Source: Muribaculaceae bacterium | GTDB lineage: Bacteria > Bacteroidota > Bacteroidia > Bacteroidales > Muribaculaceae | Reading direction: 5' to 3' | Assembly (NCBI GenBank): GCA_016302215.1 | Contig: JAEDNZ010000040.1 | Span: 1 to 12,948, forward strand | DNA: 12,948 nucleotides | Part shown: positions 5,891 to 12,791 of the stretch, one piece after another | Numbering within the stretch: position 1 is the stretch's first letter | Layout: the number at the start of each line of letters is the position of its first letter | Made by a program: the position numbers and the translations under genes | Notes under the pieces: model-generated | Seen by the model: the letters and a program-made list of their open reading frames with translations, nothing else | What the model was told of the DNA's origin: nothing | The model's database searches: none

Positions 5891-6556
5891 ATGAAACGAT
5901 ATACCGTATTACTCCAAATACTGATGGCATCGGCCACAGCAGCCATGGCTGCACCCTCAATCCCCGACGAGGCGCTAATAGGCGCCGAGGCCGACAACCA
6001 CACCATAGCCGTGACCGACCCGGAATATGAATGGAGCCAAACCGACACCAAGAAAGCCAAGGTGGAGTTTAAGGCCCAAAGCCTCGCGTTGGAGTCAAAA
6101 GACGACAAGGGCATGGCTTATTCGGTAGTGGAGCTGCCGATAAATGTGGAAAACAACGCCGAATTTGCCTTCGGCCTGAACCTCAACGGTCCCAAGGTTG
6201 AAGACTCAAAAAGCTTCGGCATGCTCTTTGACTATCAAGATATGCGCAACTACAAATGCCTGCAGATCGGCAAGAAACAATTCGCTTACATCGTGGTCAA
6301 AGACGGCATCGAATCCATCGTCAAGACCGGCCCTGTCAAGCATAAGGGCTCCTCTTTTTCGCTCGTGGCTAAGAGAGATAATGGCGGCATCGAATTCTTC
6401 CTCAATGGGCTGCAAGTGTGCCGGCTGCGCAAAATAACGCTATCAAGCTCGTACTGCGGTGTATGCATCGGCGGCAAGGCCAAAGCCGAGCTCCGCAGCT
6501 TCATAATGTATATTCCCGAGCAAGAAGACACCGAGCAGTCCACCACTGACATGTGA
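5891..6556 (+). CDS. Exported protein with a probable lectin-like (LamG/DUF1080-like) beta-sandwich
   Basis: The 221-residue protein has a signal peptide cleaved near AMA|APS (residue 20). The mature part shows the pattern of concanavalin-like or 3-keto-disaccharide-hydrolase-like beta-sandwiches: EFAFGLNLNG, then FGMLFDYQDMRNYKCLQIGKKQFAYIVV with the aromatic and Asn residues typical of such strands, then IEFFLNGLQVCRL and a closing GVCIGGKAKAELRSFIMY. No catalytic residues can be assigned, and a binding or structural role is more likely than an enzyme. The acidic tail (EQEDTEQSTTDM) is probably disordered. It starts 68 bases after the PEGA gene on the same strand with no clear promoter between. 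It ends before a strong terminator, so the two probably form one unit. The fold call is by pattern only. Confidence 0.8.
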   Translation: MKRYTVLLQILMASATAAMAAPSIPDEALIGAEADNHTIAVTDPEYEWSQTDTKKAKVEFKAQSLALESKDDKGMAYSVVELPINVENNAEFAFGLNLNGPKVEDSKSFGMLFDYQDMRNYKCLQIGKKQFAYIVVKDGIESIVKTGPVKHKGSSFSLVAKRDNGGIEFFLNGLQVCRLRKITLSSSYCGVCIGGKAKAELRSFIMYIPEQEDTEQSTTDM

Positions 6557-6585
6557 TTGACAGTGCTCCACATTTAAGCCATCAC

Positions 6586-6625
6586 GAGCGGCTCGATGAC
6601 TCACCGGCATCGGGCCGCTCTTTTT
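6586..6625 (+). terminator. Strong intrinsic terminator after the exported-protein pair
   Basis: GAGCGGCTCGATG (6586-6598) pairs with CATCGGGCCGCTC (6608-6620) over 13 bp with one G-T pair and a 9-base loop. TTTTT follows at once (6621-6625). It closes the rightward unit that ends at 6556. Confidence 0.85.
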
Positions 6626-6663
6626 CACCTCGCCGGCAGCTCGCCCCCCCACACACAAAGCAA

Positions 6664-6700
6664 CGGCTGCCGCTATCTCCTAAGGTGAGAGCGGCAGCCG
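6664..6700 (-). terminator. Hairpin, probable terminator of the leftward OmpH gene
   Basis: CGGCTGCCGCT (6664-6674) and AGCGGCAGCCG (6690-6700) are exact reverse complements (11 bp). Read leftward the stem is followed by TTGCTTTG, a weak T-rich tail, and it lies 70 bases past the ompH-like stop. A second, GC-only hairpin (CGCCCC/GGGGCG, 6742-6755) lies nearer the stop. With the rightward terminator at 6586-6625 it insulates the two convergent units. Confidence 0.55.
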
Positions 6701-6770
6701 CAATAGTATTATGAAAATTGATTACGCTTCGTGAGTAGAGGCGCCCCGGGGGGCGAGGCGGTTAGGCCGG

Positions 6771-7403
6771 TTATTTCTTGGCCTTGGCCTTATCCTGCTC
6801 GGCATCAGCGGCTTTGGCCTTGTAGCGAGCATTCAAGCCGGCGATAACCTCTGACGTGATGTTGAGAGCCGGATTGAAATACACGCCGGCCTCGCGATAC
6901 AAGATGGCGTCGTAGTGGCGCGTAGAGTTATAGTCCTTGATAAAGCTCTCGATAGAGTCGGTGAGGCGCTTCTGCTGGCGCGCCATCTGCTCGTTGATGC
7001 TGTTTTGCTTGGCGCCCAGCACGTTGGCGGCAGCATTTTGGCGCTTGTTGAAGTCATTGACATCAGCTTGATATGACTCCTGGCTCAGGTAGGTGTTATT
7101 GTTGACCTTTTGCTGGATGCTGTTGCCAAAGTTTTGCAACTCGTTCTGCTTTTGGCGCTCGAGGCTTTGGTATTCGCCCATCAGCTTCTGGCCTTCGGCT
7201 GAAATCTCCTGGGCAAGGGTGTATGCCTGAAGGATAGAATCCATGTCAATGTATCGGATATTGGTCTGAGCCTTAAAGGTAGCGTCCTCAGCAGCTTTCT
7301 TTACTTCGGGCACGGCAGCCTCGGCTTTTTCATCAGTGCCTGAGCATGCGACTCCGGCAAGCATCATTAGGGCAGCAGCCCCGGCGATGTAAAATTTATT
7401 CAT
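6771..7403 (-). CDS. OmpH/Skp-family periplasmic chaperone, lipoprotein form
   Basis: The 210-residue protein has a lipobox (LAGVAC, lipid cysteine C20) after a short hydrophobic segment. It then has the family opening RYIDMDSILQAY (residues 50-61) and a long coiled-coil region, about residues 62-150, rich in Q, E, K and N (QSLERQKQNELQNFGNSIQQ). It closes with YDAILYREAGVYFNPALNIT, the conserved C-terminal strand region, and an A/K/D tail. Skp/OmpH proteins hold unfolded outer-membrane proteins as they cross the periplasm. Lipid anchoring differs from the soluble Skp of E. coli and suggests a membrane-tethered version. SGTDEKAE after the cysteine is acidic, so surface export cannot be excluded. 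A 41-residue membrane protein gene ends 44 bases upstream on the same strand. Confidence 0.9.
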   Translation of the reverse strand: MNKFYIAGAAALMMLAGVACSGTDEKAEAAVPEVKKAAEDATFKAQTNIRYIDMDSILQAYTLAQEISAEGQKLMGEYQSLERQKQNELQNFGNSIQQKVNNNTYLSQESYQADVNDFNKRQNAAANVLGAKQNSINEQMARQQKRLTDSIESFIKDYNSTRHYDAILYREAGVYFNPALNITSEVIAGLNARYKAKAADAEQDKAKAKK

Positions 7404-7447
7404 ATCAAGTGATTAAGTGTTGATTTATCTATTTTTATACAGTGTCT

Positions 7448-7573
7448 TTAATGGTGATGGTGGCGATAAGGCGAGGAGGTGCGCCGCTCAAGTCGCTGCA
7501 TAATAGCACCACGCAATAGCATCAGACCCACTGCTATGGCCAGTATTATGATAGCCAAAATCACGACTTTCAT
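7448..7573 (-). CDS. Small single-span membrane protein with a His-rich tail
   Basis: This 41-residue ORF starts at the ATG at 7573 and stops at TAA 7450-7448. The protein is MKVVILAIIILAIAV followed by GLMLLRGAIMQRLERRTSS and ends PYRHHHH. One hydrophobic segment covers about residues 3-20, followed by a basic cytoplasmic-type stretch, giving a probable N-out/C-in single-pass protein. The four-His end could bind metal, but this is inference. The -7 box TATATTTG on the minus strand (7605-7598) lies 25 bases upstream of the start. The ompH-like gene follows 44 bases downstream on the same strand with no promoter seen between, so the two may be co-transcribed. Similar short membrane proteins are common in Bacteroidales, but I cannot name a family. 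Confidence 0.65.
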   Translation of the reverse strand: MKVVILAIIILAIAVGLMLLRGAIMQRLERRTSSPYRHHHH

Positions 7574-7597
7574 TGTCTCTTTTACCGTTTCGCTCTG

Positions 7598-7605
7598 CAA
7601 ATATA
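7598..7605 (-). promoter_or_regulatory. -7 element upstream of the small membrane protein and ompH-like gene
   Basis: On the minus strand TATATTTG matches the TAnnTTTG consensus exactly. No good TTTG is found 19-20 bases upstream, only a T-run. The start would lie near 7592, about 20 bases before the ATG at 7573. Confidence 0.4.
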
Positions 7606-7741
7606 TGAAAGTTTATGCTAAAAATTGCCCACTTTCAATTTTATTTTGTAACTTAGAGGGCTTTAAAGATTGATTTTAACAGTCTTTACAAAAACTCTAT
7701 GTTTATTAATCTGTAAATCTAACGTTTTAACATCAGCAGAT

Positions 7742-9196
7742 ATGACTATCAAAGACCTCAAACCGGCAGCTGTGTTTGCCATCTTCGACGAAATCAACCA
7801 AGTGCCTCGCCCTTCTAAAAAGGAGGGTAAAATACGCCAATACCTCCTCGACTTTGCCGCAAAGCACGGCATCGACGTGAAGACCGACGCCGTGGGCAAT
7901 GTGGCAATGTTCAAGCCCGCCACCCCAGGACACGAGAAGGCCCCGCGCGTCATCATGCAAGCTCACATGGACATGGTGTGCGAGTCTAATGACAAAAACT
8001 TTGACTTTGAGAACTCACCAATACACACCATCGTAGATGGCGACTGGCTGCGCGCTGACGGCACCACTCTCGGCGCCGACAACGGCATCGGCATGGCTGC
8101 CGCCCTCGCCGCCCTCACTGACGACACCCTCGTACACGGCCCCCTCCAAGGCCTATTCACCGTCGATGAAGAGACCGGCCTCACCGGAGCAAACAACCTC
8201 GGCGAAGGAATGATTGACGGCGACATGCTCCTCAACCTCGACTCTGAGGACGATGCTGAAATTTTCGTAGGCTGCGCCGGCGGTGTCGATACCACCTGCA
8301 CATTCCACTACGAGCGCTCGCTCGCCCCCACTGACTTCCACTACTTCAAGGTGGATATCCGCGATGCCCTCGGCGGACACTCCGGCGGCGACATTCATCT
8401 GGGACGCATCAACGCCAACAAGCTCCTCACCCGCTTCATCTTCGGCCTCAGCACCAAGTTTGAAATCGCACTGGCCGAAATCGATGGCGGCAACCTCCGC
8501 AACGCCATCCCCCGCGCCGCTCACGCCATAATCGGTGTCCACACCTCCAACAAGGAGCTGGTTAGCGCCGAGTTCAACCAATTCGTGGCCGACATCGAGG
8601 GCGAATACGCCGACATCGAGCCCACCGTCAAGCTCTCGCTCGAGAGCGTGGAGCGCCCAGAGTTTACCATCGATGCCGACACGGCGCGCCGCCTCATTCA
8701 GGCCCTGTACAGCGCTCCTCACGGCGTGGTATCTATGAGCCGCGACATCGAAGGCCTCGTGGAGACCTCTACCAACCTCGCAGCCGTAAAGATGATAGCT
8801 GACAACAATATCCTCGTCACCACCAGCCAGCGCTCGTCGGTAGAAAGCCGCAAGTGGGACATCGCTCACCAGGTAGAGGCGCTCTTTACCCTCGCCGGAG
8901 CCACCGTGACCCACGGCGACGGATACCCCGGCTGGAAGCCTAACCTCAACTCGCGCATCATGAAGATTGCCTCTGACGCCTACGAGGAGCTCTACGGCAT
9001 CAAGCCCGCCATCAAAGCCATTCACGCCGGCCTCGAGTGCGGCCTCTTCCTCACCAAATATCCTCACCTCGACATGGTGTCGTTCGGCCCAACACTCCAA
9101 GGCGTACACTCGCCCAGCGAGCGCATGTACATCCCCGCCGTGGAGCGCTTCTACGGCCAAATCACTCGCACCATCGAGAAGGTGGCCAACCTCTGA
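7742..9196 (+). CDS. pepD: Aminoacyl-histidine dipeptidase (peptidase family M20C)
   Basis: This 484-residue cytosolic metallopeptidase cleaves dipeptides such as Xaa-His and helps use peptides as nutrients. The two-zinc site of the M20C family is complete: H75 and D77 (QAHMDMV), D113 (GADNGIG), general base E143 with E144 (DEETGL), D167 (NLDSED) and H456 (GVHSPSE). The inserted lid/dimerisation domain covers about residues 185-390 and includes GGHSGGDIHLGR and the NAIPR turn. Length matches E. coli PepD. The ATG at 7742 gives MTIKDLKPAAVF, the normal family start. A longer in-frame TTG start at 7670 would add 24 unlikely residues. It is a single-gene unit with its own terminator (9211-9259). 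Upstream, TATGTTTA (7698-7705) is a near match to the -7 consensus, but no -33 element was found. Confidence 0.96.
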   Translation: MTIKDLKPAAVFAIFDEINQVPRPSKKEGKIRQYLLDFAAKHGIDVKTDAVGNVAMFKPATPGHEKAPRVIMQAHMDMVCESNDKNFDFENSPIHTIVDGDWLRADGTTLGADNGIGMAAALAALTDDTLVHGPLQGLFTVDEETGLTGANNLGEGMIDGDMLLNLDSEDDAEIFVGCAGGVDTTCTFHYERSLAPTDFHYFKVDIRDALGGHSGGDIHLGRINANKLLTRFIFGLSTKFEIALAEIDGGNLRNAIPRAAHAIIGVHTSNKELVSAEFNQFVADIEGEYADIEPTVKLSLESVERPEFTIDADTARRLIQALYSAPHGVVSMSRDIEGLVETSTNLAAVKMIADNNILVTTSQRSSVESRKWDIAHQVEALFTLAGATVTHGDGYPGWKPNLNSRIMKIASDAYEELYGIKPAIKAIHAGLECGLFLTKYPHLDMVSFGPTLQGVHSPSERMYIPAVERFYGQITRTIEKVANL

Positions 9197-9210
9197 TAGC
9201 ATCTAATTAC

Positions 9211-9259
9211 TCCGTGTAGGCGGCCGTCGGCGATGGCGGCAGCCTACACGGATACTTTT
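9211..9259 (+). terminator. Intrinsic terminator of pepD
   Basis: TCCGTGTAGGC (9211-9221) and GCCTACACGGA (9242-9252) are exact reverse complements over 11 bp, followed by TAC and TTTT (9256-9259). The stem starts 15 bases after the pepD stop. A potential ATG at 9233 lies in its loop, which argues against that start for the next gene. Confidence 0.8.
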
Positions 9260-9295
9260 CCCTCACCCCTCACCTCCCATACCCCCTCTGAAGCC

Positions 9296-10090
9296 ATGAC
9301 TAACCTCCACAAAAGCGCAATCGCCGCTATCGCGGCTCTGGCAGCAATTGCCGTCAGCGCAATACCCGCCGAGCAGATAACCCCGCCGCCGCCCACTGAC
9401 ACCCTCGGCATTGCTCACATCGGCCTGAACAAAGACGGGCGCGAATACATCGTCGTGGGCAACGACACCGTGCACCTGACGTTCGCGCAAGACGACCGCA
9501 AAGGCCCGCTCTCTGAGCGCGACTTCGTGGAAGTAGCAGCCGAGCTCGGAGTGGAAGTCCCCGCTATCAAAGCGGTAGTGGAAATAGAGGCCGGTCCCGG
9601 GCACAAAGGCTTCTTCAAGACCAATATGCCCATTATCAACTTTGACCTGACGATGTACCGCCAGTTTGCCGCGCGCAACAAGCTCAACCTCTCCAAGTAC
9701 ACCAAATCTCACGCTGTAATATTCGCCCGCCCCAACATCGCCAAATACGGCTCGCAGCAAGCCGCCCAATATGCCAGGCTCAACGCAGCCATGAGCATCG
9801 ACTCGCTCACCGCAATCCAGGGCACTTTCTGGGGTATGTTCCAAATCGGTGGCTTCAACTGGCGCCAATGCGGCACATCATCGCCACAAGAATTCATAAG
9901 GCTCATGAGCCGCTCTGAGCGCGACCAGCTCGAGCTCTTTGCCGAATTTATCACCCGCACAGGCATGCTACGTTACCTCAAAGCAAAAAACTGGACCGCC
10001 TTCGCTCGCAACTACAACGGCCCCGGTTATGCCGCCCGCGGTTACCACACCAAGCTCGCCAGAGCCTACGCCAAGCACAACAAAAAGTAG
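9296..10090 (+). CDS. Exported N-acetylmuramidase-like cell-wall hydrolase (DUF3380 type)
   Basis: The 264-residue protein has a signal peptide (AIAAIAALAAIAVSA, cleavage near residue 22). Residues about 70-258 match the phage/bacterial N-acetylmuramidase pattern: LSERDFVEVAAELGVE, then VVEIEAGPGHKGFF with the expected catalytic E96, FWGMFQIGG (178-186), the C-terminal WTAFARNYNGPGY (233-245) and a closing HTKLARAYAKHN. Such enzymes cut the glycan strands of peptidoglycan. The motif usually written LFERH in this family reads INFDLTMY here (residues 114-121), so its Glu is replaced by Asp. An acidic residue is kept, but the His/Arg is lost, so activity may be altered. The ATG at 9296 is preferred because the in-frame ATG at 9233 lies inside the pepD terminator. 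It sits alone, with no holin or phage gene nearby, so a domesticated or housekeeping envelope role is more likely than phage lysis. Confidence 0.85.
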   Translation: MTNLHKSAIAAIAALAAIAVSAIPAEQITPPPPTDTLGIAHIGLNKDGREYIVVGNDTVHLTFAQDDRKGPLSERDFVEVAAELGVEVPAIKAVVEIEAGPGHKGFFKTNMPIINFDLTMYRQFAARNKLNLSKYTKSHAVIFARPNIAKYGSQQAAQYARLNAAMSIDSLTAIQGTFWGMFQIGGFNWRQCGTSSPQEFIRLMSRSERDQLELFAEFITRTGMLRYLKAKNWTAFARNYNGPGYAARGYHTKLARAYAKHNKK

Positions 10091-10212
10091 CGCCCAGCAC
10101 CACCCTGCCGCTCGCCCCCCCTGTGGCCCCTGTGCCCAATACCCCACTGACACCGACACAAAAAAAATAAAAAATTTTTTGCCGCCGATGTCACCTTTTT
10201 GCTTTTCATCGC

Positions 10213-10290
10213 GTCTATATTGCGAAAACGCCTCAAAACCACTCCGGCCGCAGGCGGCATCCGAGCAATAATCAACTCCTCAATATAGAC
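10213..10290 (+). promoter_or_regulatory. Inverted repeat upstream of the sigma-factor unit, possible promoter or leader structure
   Basis: GTCTATATTG (10213-10222) and CAATATAGAC (10281-10290) are exact 10-bp reverse complements 58 bases apart, with a small GCCG/CGGC hairpin between. The left arm contains TATATTG, which only partly fits TAnnTTTG, and an A/T run (10159-10180) lies upstream. The unit it precedes encodes an ECF sigma factor, so the repeat may be part of a self-controlled promoter or a 5'-leader fold. No standard promoter was found between 10091 and 10342. Confidence 0.35.
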
Positions 10291-10342
10291 TCCAAACAAA
10301 AAAAGCAACACTAATCATTAACTCAAAAACAAAATCATCATT

Positions 10343-10756
10343 ATGGAAGCTTTTGATTTAGTCCCCATCCTCGTGCCACTGGGCGTATGCGTAGCTCTAC
10401 CCGTGCTAATCGTATGGATCGTATTCCGCACCATCAAAAACAACGACAACAAACGCGCCGAAGTCCTCATCAAAGCCATCGAAGCTAACAACGGCATCGA
10501 CACCGACAAGCTCGCCGAGGCCCTCACCAAGCCCCGCAAGTCGCCCCGACAGCTCCTCACGCTGCGCCTCCTCAGAGGTTGCATCTTCACCTTCATCGGC
10601 ATCGCCGGCACAGCTTATCACTTCATCGCCGCTGACGACCAAGACTCTCAAATACTGCTCCTCGCCGTAATATCCATCGCCATCGGCATCAGCTACCTCG
10701 TGGTATATTTCATGACGCGCAACGACGTCACCTCCACCTCAGCTGACAAGCAGTAA
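10343..10756 (+). CDS. Small three-span membrane protein (DUF6249-like)
   Basis: The 137-residue protein has membrane segments at about residues 7-29, 78-96 and 103-124. A hydrophilic charged loop lies between the first two (RTIKNNDNKRAEVLIKAIEA), and the short tail is polar. The opening (MEAFDLVPILVPLGVCVALP) and overall layout resemble the DUF6249-type proteins found next to ECF sigma genes in Bacteroidetes. The ECF sigma gene starts 24 bases downstream on the same strand. It is the first gene of the unit and may take part in sensing or holding the sigma factor at the membrane, which is inference from position. It is too short to be a standard anti-sigma factor. Confidence 0.8.
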   Translation: MEAFDLVPILVPLGVCVALPVLIVWIVFRTIKNNDNKRAEVLIKAIEANNGIDTDKLAEALTKPRKSPRQLLTLRLLRGCIFTFIGIAGTAYHFIAADDQDSQILLLAVISIAIGISYLVVYFMTRNDVTSTSADKQ

Positions 10757-10780
10757 CCGGCCACCATCACATCATCACTC

Positions 10781-11266
10781 ATGACTCGCGAGCAATACAT
10801 ATCCGTCGTAGAGAGCACACAGAGAGAGCTCAGACGCTTCCTCGTGGCTCTCTGCTGCGGTGACTCCCAACTCGCCGACGACATCGCCCAAGAGACCCTA
10901 ATCAAGGCGTTCATCGCACGCGACTCCCTCGCTGACACCTCTAAGGCCCGCTCATGGATATTCAGCATCGCTCACAACACCTTCATTAGCCAAAAACGAG
11001 CCATAAAACCCACCACCGACGTAGAGGAGGCATACTCCCTCACAAGCCCCGAGGCCGGCGACGACGCCTTCAAATACCAAGCCCTTTACGCCGCCCTCGA
11101 CAAGCTGCCGCCCAAGGAGCGCACCTCCACTCTGCTATTCTACCTCGAAGGATACACCATCAAAGAAATAGCCGCCATCGTAGGCACCTCTGACGACGCC
11201 GTAAGGCAGCACCTCGCGCGAGCTCGACAGCATCTGCGAGCCATTCTTTCACCCTCTATCGCCTAA
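10781..11266 (+). CDS. ECF-type RNA polymerase sigma factor
   Basis: This 161-residue sigma factor directs RNA polymerase to a regulon, usually under envelope stress or another surface signal. Region 2 is seen at about residues 15-73, with DDIAQETLIKAFIARDSL and the -10 recognition part ARSWIFSIAHNTFISQKR. After a short linker (75-100), region 4 covers about residues 105-157, with LPPKERTSTLLFYLEGYTIKEIA and the helix-turn-helix GTSDDAVRQHLARAR that reads the -35 element. No C-terminal extension is present. The stop overlaps the start of the next gene as TAATG, so their translation is probably coupled, as is typical for sigma/anti-sigma pairs. The subgroup and target promoter cannot be told from the sequence. 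Confidence 0.96.
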   Translation: MTREQYISVVESTQRELRRFLVALCCGDSQLADDIAQETLIKAFIARDSLADTSKARSWIFSIAHNTFISQKRAIKPTTDVEEAYSLTSPEAGDDAFKYQALYAALDKLPPKERTSTLLFYLEGYTIKEIAAIVGTSDDAVRQHLARARQHLRAILSPSIA

Positions 11267-11751
11267 TGTATATGGACCACAACAACGACACCCACAAGCT
11301 CAACCACCAAATCCTCAGCGACGACGACAGAAGCATCAAAGCTCTCTTTGACGCCTTCAACCCCGCCACAGCCACTGACGACGTCACATTCCTCGACCGA
11401 CTGAACCACTCCATGCGAGCCGTAGAGATGGTGCAGCAACATGCCACCGCCGCCAGGCGCCTCCACAAACGTGCACTCGTCATAGCAGCCGCCGTAGGCA
11501 TGGTCGTTGGCTTCGTCCTCAGCCTCGCCATGCCCTGGTTCACCGACATCATCACCGCTACAAACGTCTCGCTCACATCATTCATATCCGTCGCTGACAC
11601 CCAAACAATAATGAAAGTAGCAGCATGGGGCATCATAGCCACCATCGCCGCAATATTAGCCTACAACGCCTACGAAATCATCGCCATCAAAGGCCGCCCT
11701 CGCCCCACATCACTATCCACCCTCACCCCCCCCACAAAGACTAAACCATAG
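11266..11751 (+). CDS. Two-span membrane protein, probable anti-sigma factor partner
   Basis: The 161-residue protein starts at an ATG sharing one base with the sigma stop (TAATG). The N-terminal part, about residues 1-68, is hydrophilic and charged (DDRSIKALFDAFNPATATDD, LDRLNHSMRAVEMVQQ). Membrane segments follow at about 70-92 and 116-140, with a short loop outside and a basic, Pro/Thr-rich C-terminal tail. The layout of a cytoplasmic N-terminal sigma-binding part plus membrane anchor, directly coupled to an ECF gene, fits an anti-sigma factor. No HxxxCxxC zinc motif is visible, so it is not a ZAS-type protein. The role is inferred from context; it could also be a sigma-associated sensor of another kind. 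Confidence 0.8.
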   Translation: MYMDHNNDTHKLNHQILSDDDRSIKALFDAFNPATATDDVTFLDRLNHSMRAVEMVQQHATAARRLHKRALVIAAAVGMVVGFVLSLAMPWFTDIITATNVSLTSFISVADTQTIMKVAAWGIIATIAAILAYNAYEIIAIKGRPRPTSLSTLTPPTKTKP

Positions 11752-11793
11752 CAGTCTGACCCGTCCGACAAGTCAGACAAGTCAGACCCGTCG
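11752..11793. repeat. 9-bp tandem repeat with inverted-repeat character
   Basis: Three 9-base units run in a row: CCGACAAGT, CAGACAAGT, CAGACCCGT (11765-11791, boundaries approximate). The preceding GTCTGAC (11754-11760) is the reverse complement of GTCAGAC in the units (11772-11778 and 11781-11787), so the strand can fold back. It sits between the convergent stops of the sigma unit (11751) and the glycosyltransferase (11796) and fills that gap. No T-tract follows, so a terminator role is uncertain. Confidence 0.6.
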
Positions 11794-11795
11794 CG

Positions 11796-12761
11796 TTATA
11801 GTTGCGAGGACAAGCGTAGATATCTCTCTACGACGCGCAGCGAAATGTAGCGCTCGCGCGACTTATTGAAGAAGCGGGCCACATACTCGTTGGCATGGCG
11901 CACTATTTCTTTTGCCTCCTCAGGGTGGTCGATGTAATAGCGTATCCGCTCCTCAAAATCGCTGAAGTCCCGCTTGATGGCCACATAGTGATAGTTGGGA
12001 ATGAGCCGCCCCTCCATAAACCATGTTTCATACTCAGGGACGGGCATCACTGCCACCGAGTTTGACGACATCACCCACTTGAGGTTGCTGGCCACGTCAT
12101 TACCCTCAAGGGCAATGATAAACTTAAAGCCGAGTTGCTCACGGATAGTCATCTTCACGGTGCCCCACCGAGGAGCATGACGGCCGGTATCGCCGAGGTC
12201 ACAAAGGCAATTGCCATAGTACATCTCAAAGAAGCGTGTGCGCTTCTCCTTGCCATGAATCTTGCCGCGAAACACCACCTTATCTGACTTATCCTCCCAC
12301 GCAATGGTATCATGCACGAAGGTGAAGTGGCGCACACGGTCGAGGTTGAGAAGCACCGAGCACGCATTATCGCCGGCGATGGGGCGGCTCTTGACGAATG
12401 CAGGCCGATCGGGCACGTATGTCACATCGCCCCAATGGCACGCTACAAGCGCCCGTGAGGGGAACCATCGCAGCCACCGACGAGTGTCAAAGAAGTAAAC
12501 CGAGGCCCCGCCGCTATGGCTGACGCGCCCTATCGGCGTGGTGTGGCTATCCTTGGCTGAGAGCGTATAGGGCGCAGCAAGCTTGCAATAGTAGTTGATG
12601 CGGTCGGCTACCTCGGCGTCGTCGGCATCCTTGAAGCGCGAGAGCACACGCCGGCGCCGTGCCCTAAAAAAGCACGACGGTATGAGCATCTCGGCATAGT
12701 TTTTAATAAAATAAAACAGCTTTACATTATGCCCGCTGCGTATATTATACAGAATTCCCAT
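11796..12761 (-). CDS. Glycosyltransferase, GT90 (CAP10/LpsA-like) family
   Basis: The 321-residue protein resembles the LPS-modifying glycosyltransferases of family GT90, which add sugars such as xylose or glucose to surface glycans. Visible motifs are VVFRGKIHGKEKRTRFFE (162-179), which parallels the family WRG...R segment, and the sugar-nucleotide part FIIALEGNDVASNLKWVMSS (214-233). VPEYETWFMEGRLIPNYHYV (241-260) follows, then a C-terminal helix typical of the fold (DFEERIRYYIDHPEEAKEIV). The basic stretch RARRRR at residues 33-38 follows a hydrophobic patch, suggesting membrane association at the inner face. It has its own promoter (12792-12823), with no other glycan gene in the window, so it is not in a visible LPS or capsule cluster. 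Acceptor and sugar are unknown. Confidence 0.85.
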   Translation of the reverse strand: MGILYNIRSGHNVKLFYFIKNYAEMLIPSCFFRARRRRVLSRFKDADDAEVADRINYYCKLAAPYTLSAKDSHTTPIGRVSHSGGASVYFFDTRRWLRWFPSRALVACHWGDVTYVPDRPAFVKSRPIAGDNACSVLLNLDRVRHFTFVHDTIAWEDKSDKVVFRGKIHGKEKRTRFFEMYYGNCLCDLGDTGRHAPRWGTVKMTIREQLGFKFIIALEGNDVASNLKWVMSSNSVAVMPVPEYETWFMEGRLIPNYHYVAIKRDFSDFEERIRYYIDHPEEAKEIVRHANEYVARFFNKSRERYISLRVVERYLRLSSQL

Positions 12762-12791
12762 TTATGCTATAATCACATGCGAATTGTGGCA

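Noticed and set aside
7670..7741. TTG start adding 24 residues to PepD.
   Set aside because: The extra residues are unlike the family, and the AT-rich stretch looks like upstream control DNA. The ATG at 7742 gives the normal start.
8153..9202. 349-codon open frame on the minus strand opposite pepD.
   Set aside because: It lies wholly antisense to a gene with a complete active site. Long antisense frames are common opposite GC-rich genes with strong codon bias, and its Val/Glu/Gly-rich composition is typical of such shadows.
9233..9295. Upstream ATG adding 21 residues to the muramidase-like protein.
   Set aside because: The codon lies in the loop of the pepD terminator, and the longer N-terminus would bury the signal peptide. 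The ATG at 9296 gives a standard signal peptide.
9263..9868. 201-codon minus-strand frame opposite the muramidase gene.
   Set aside because: It is antisense to a gene with recognisable motifs, crosses the pepD terminator region, and shows no domain.
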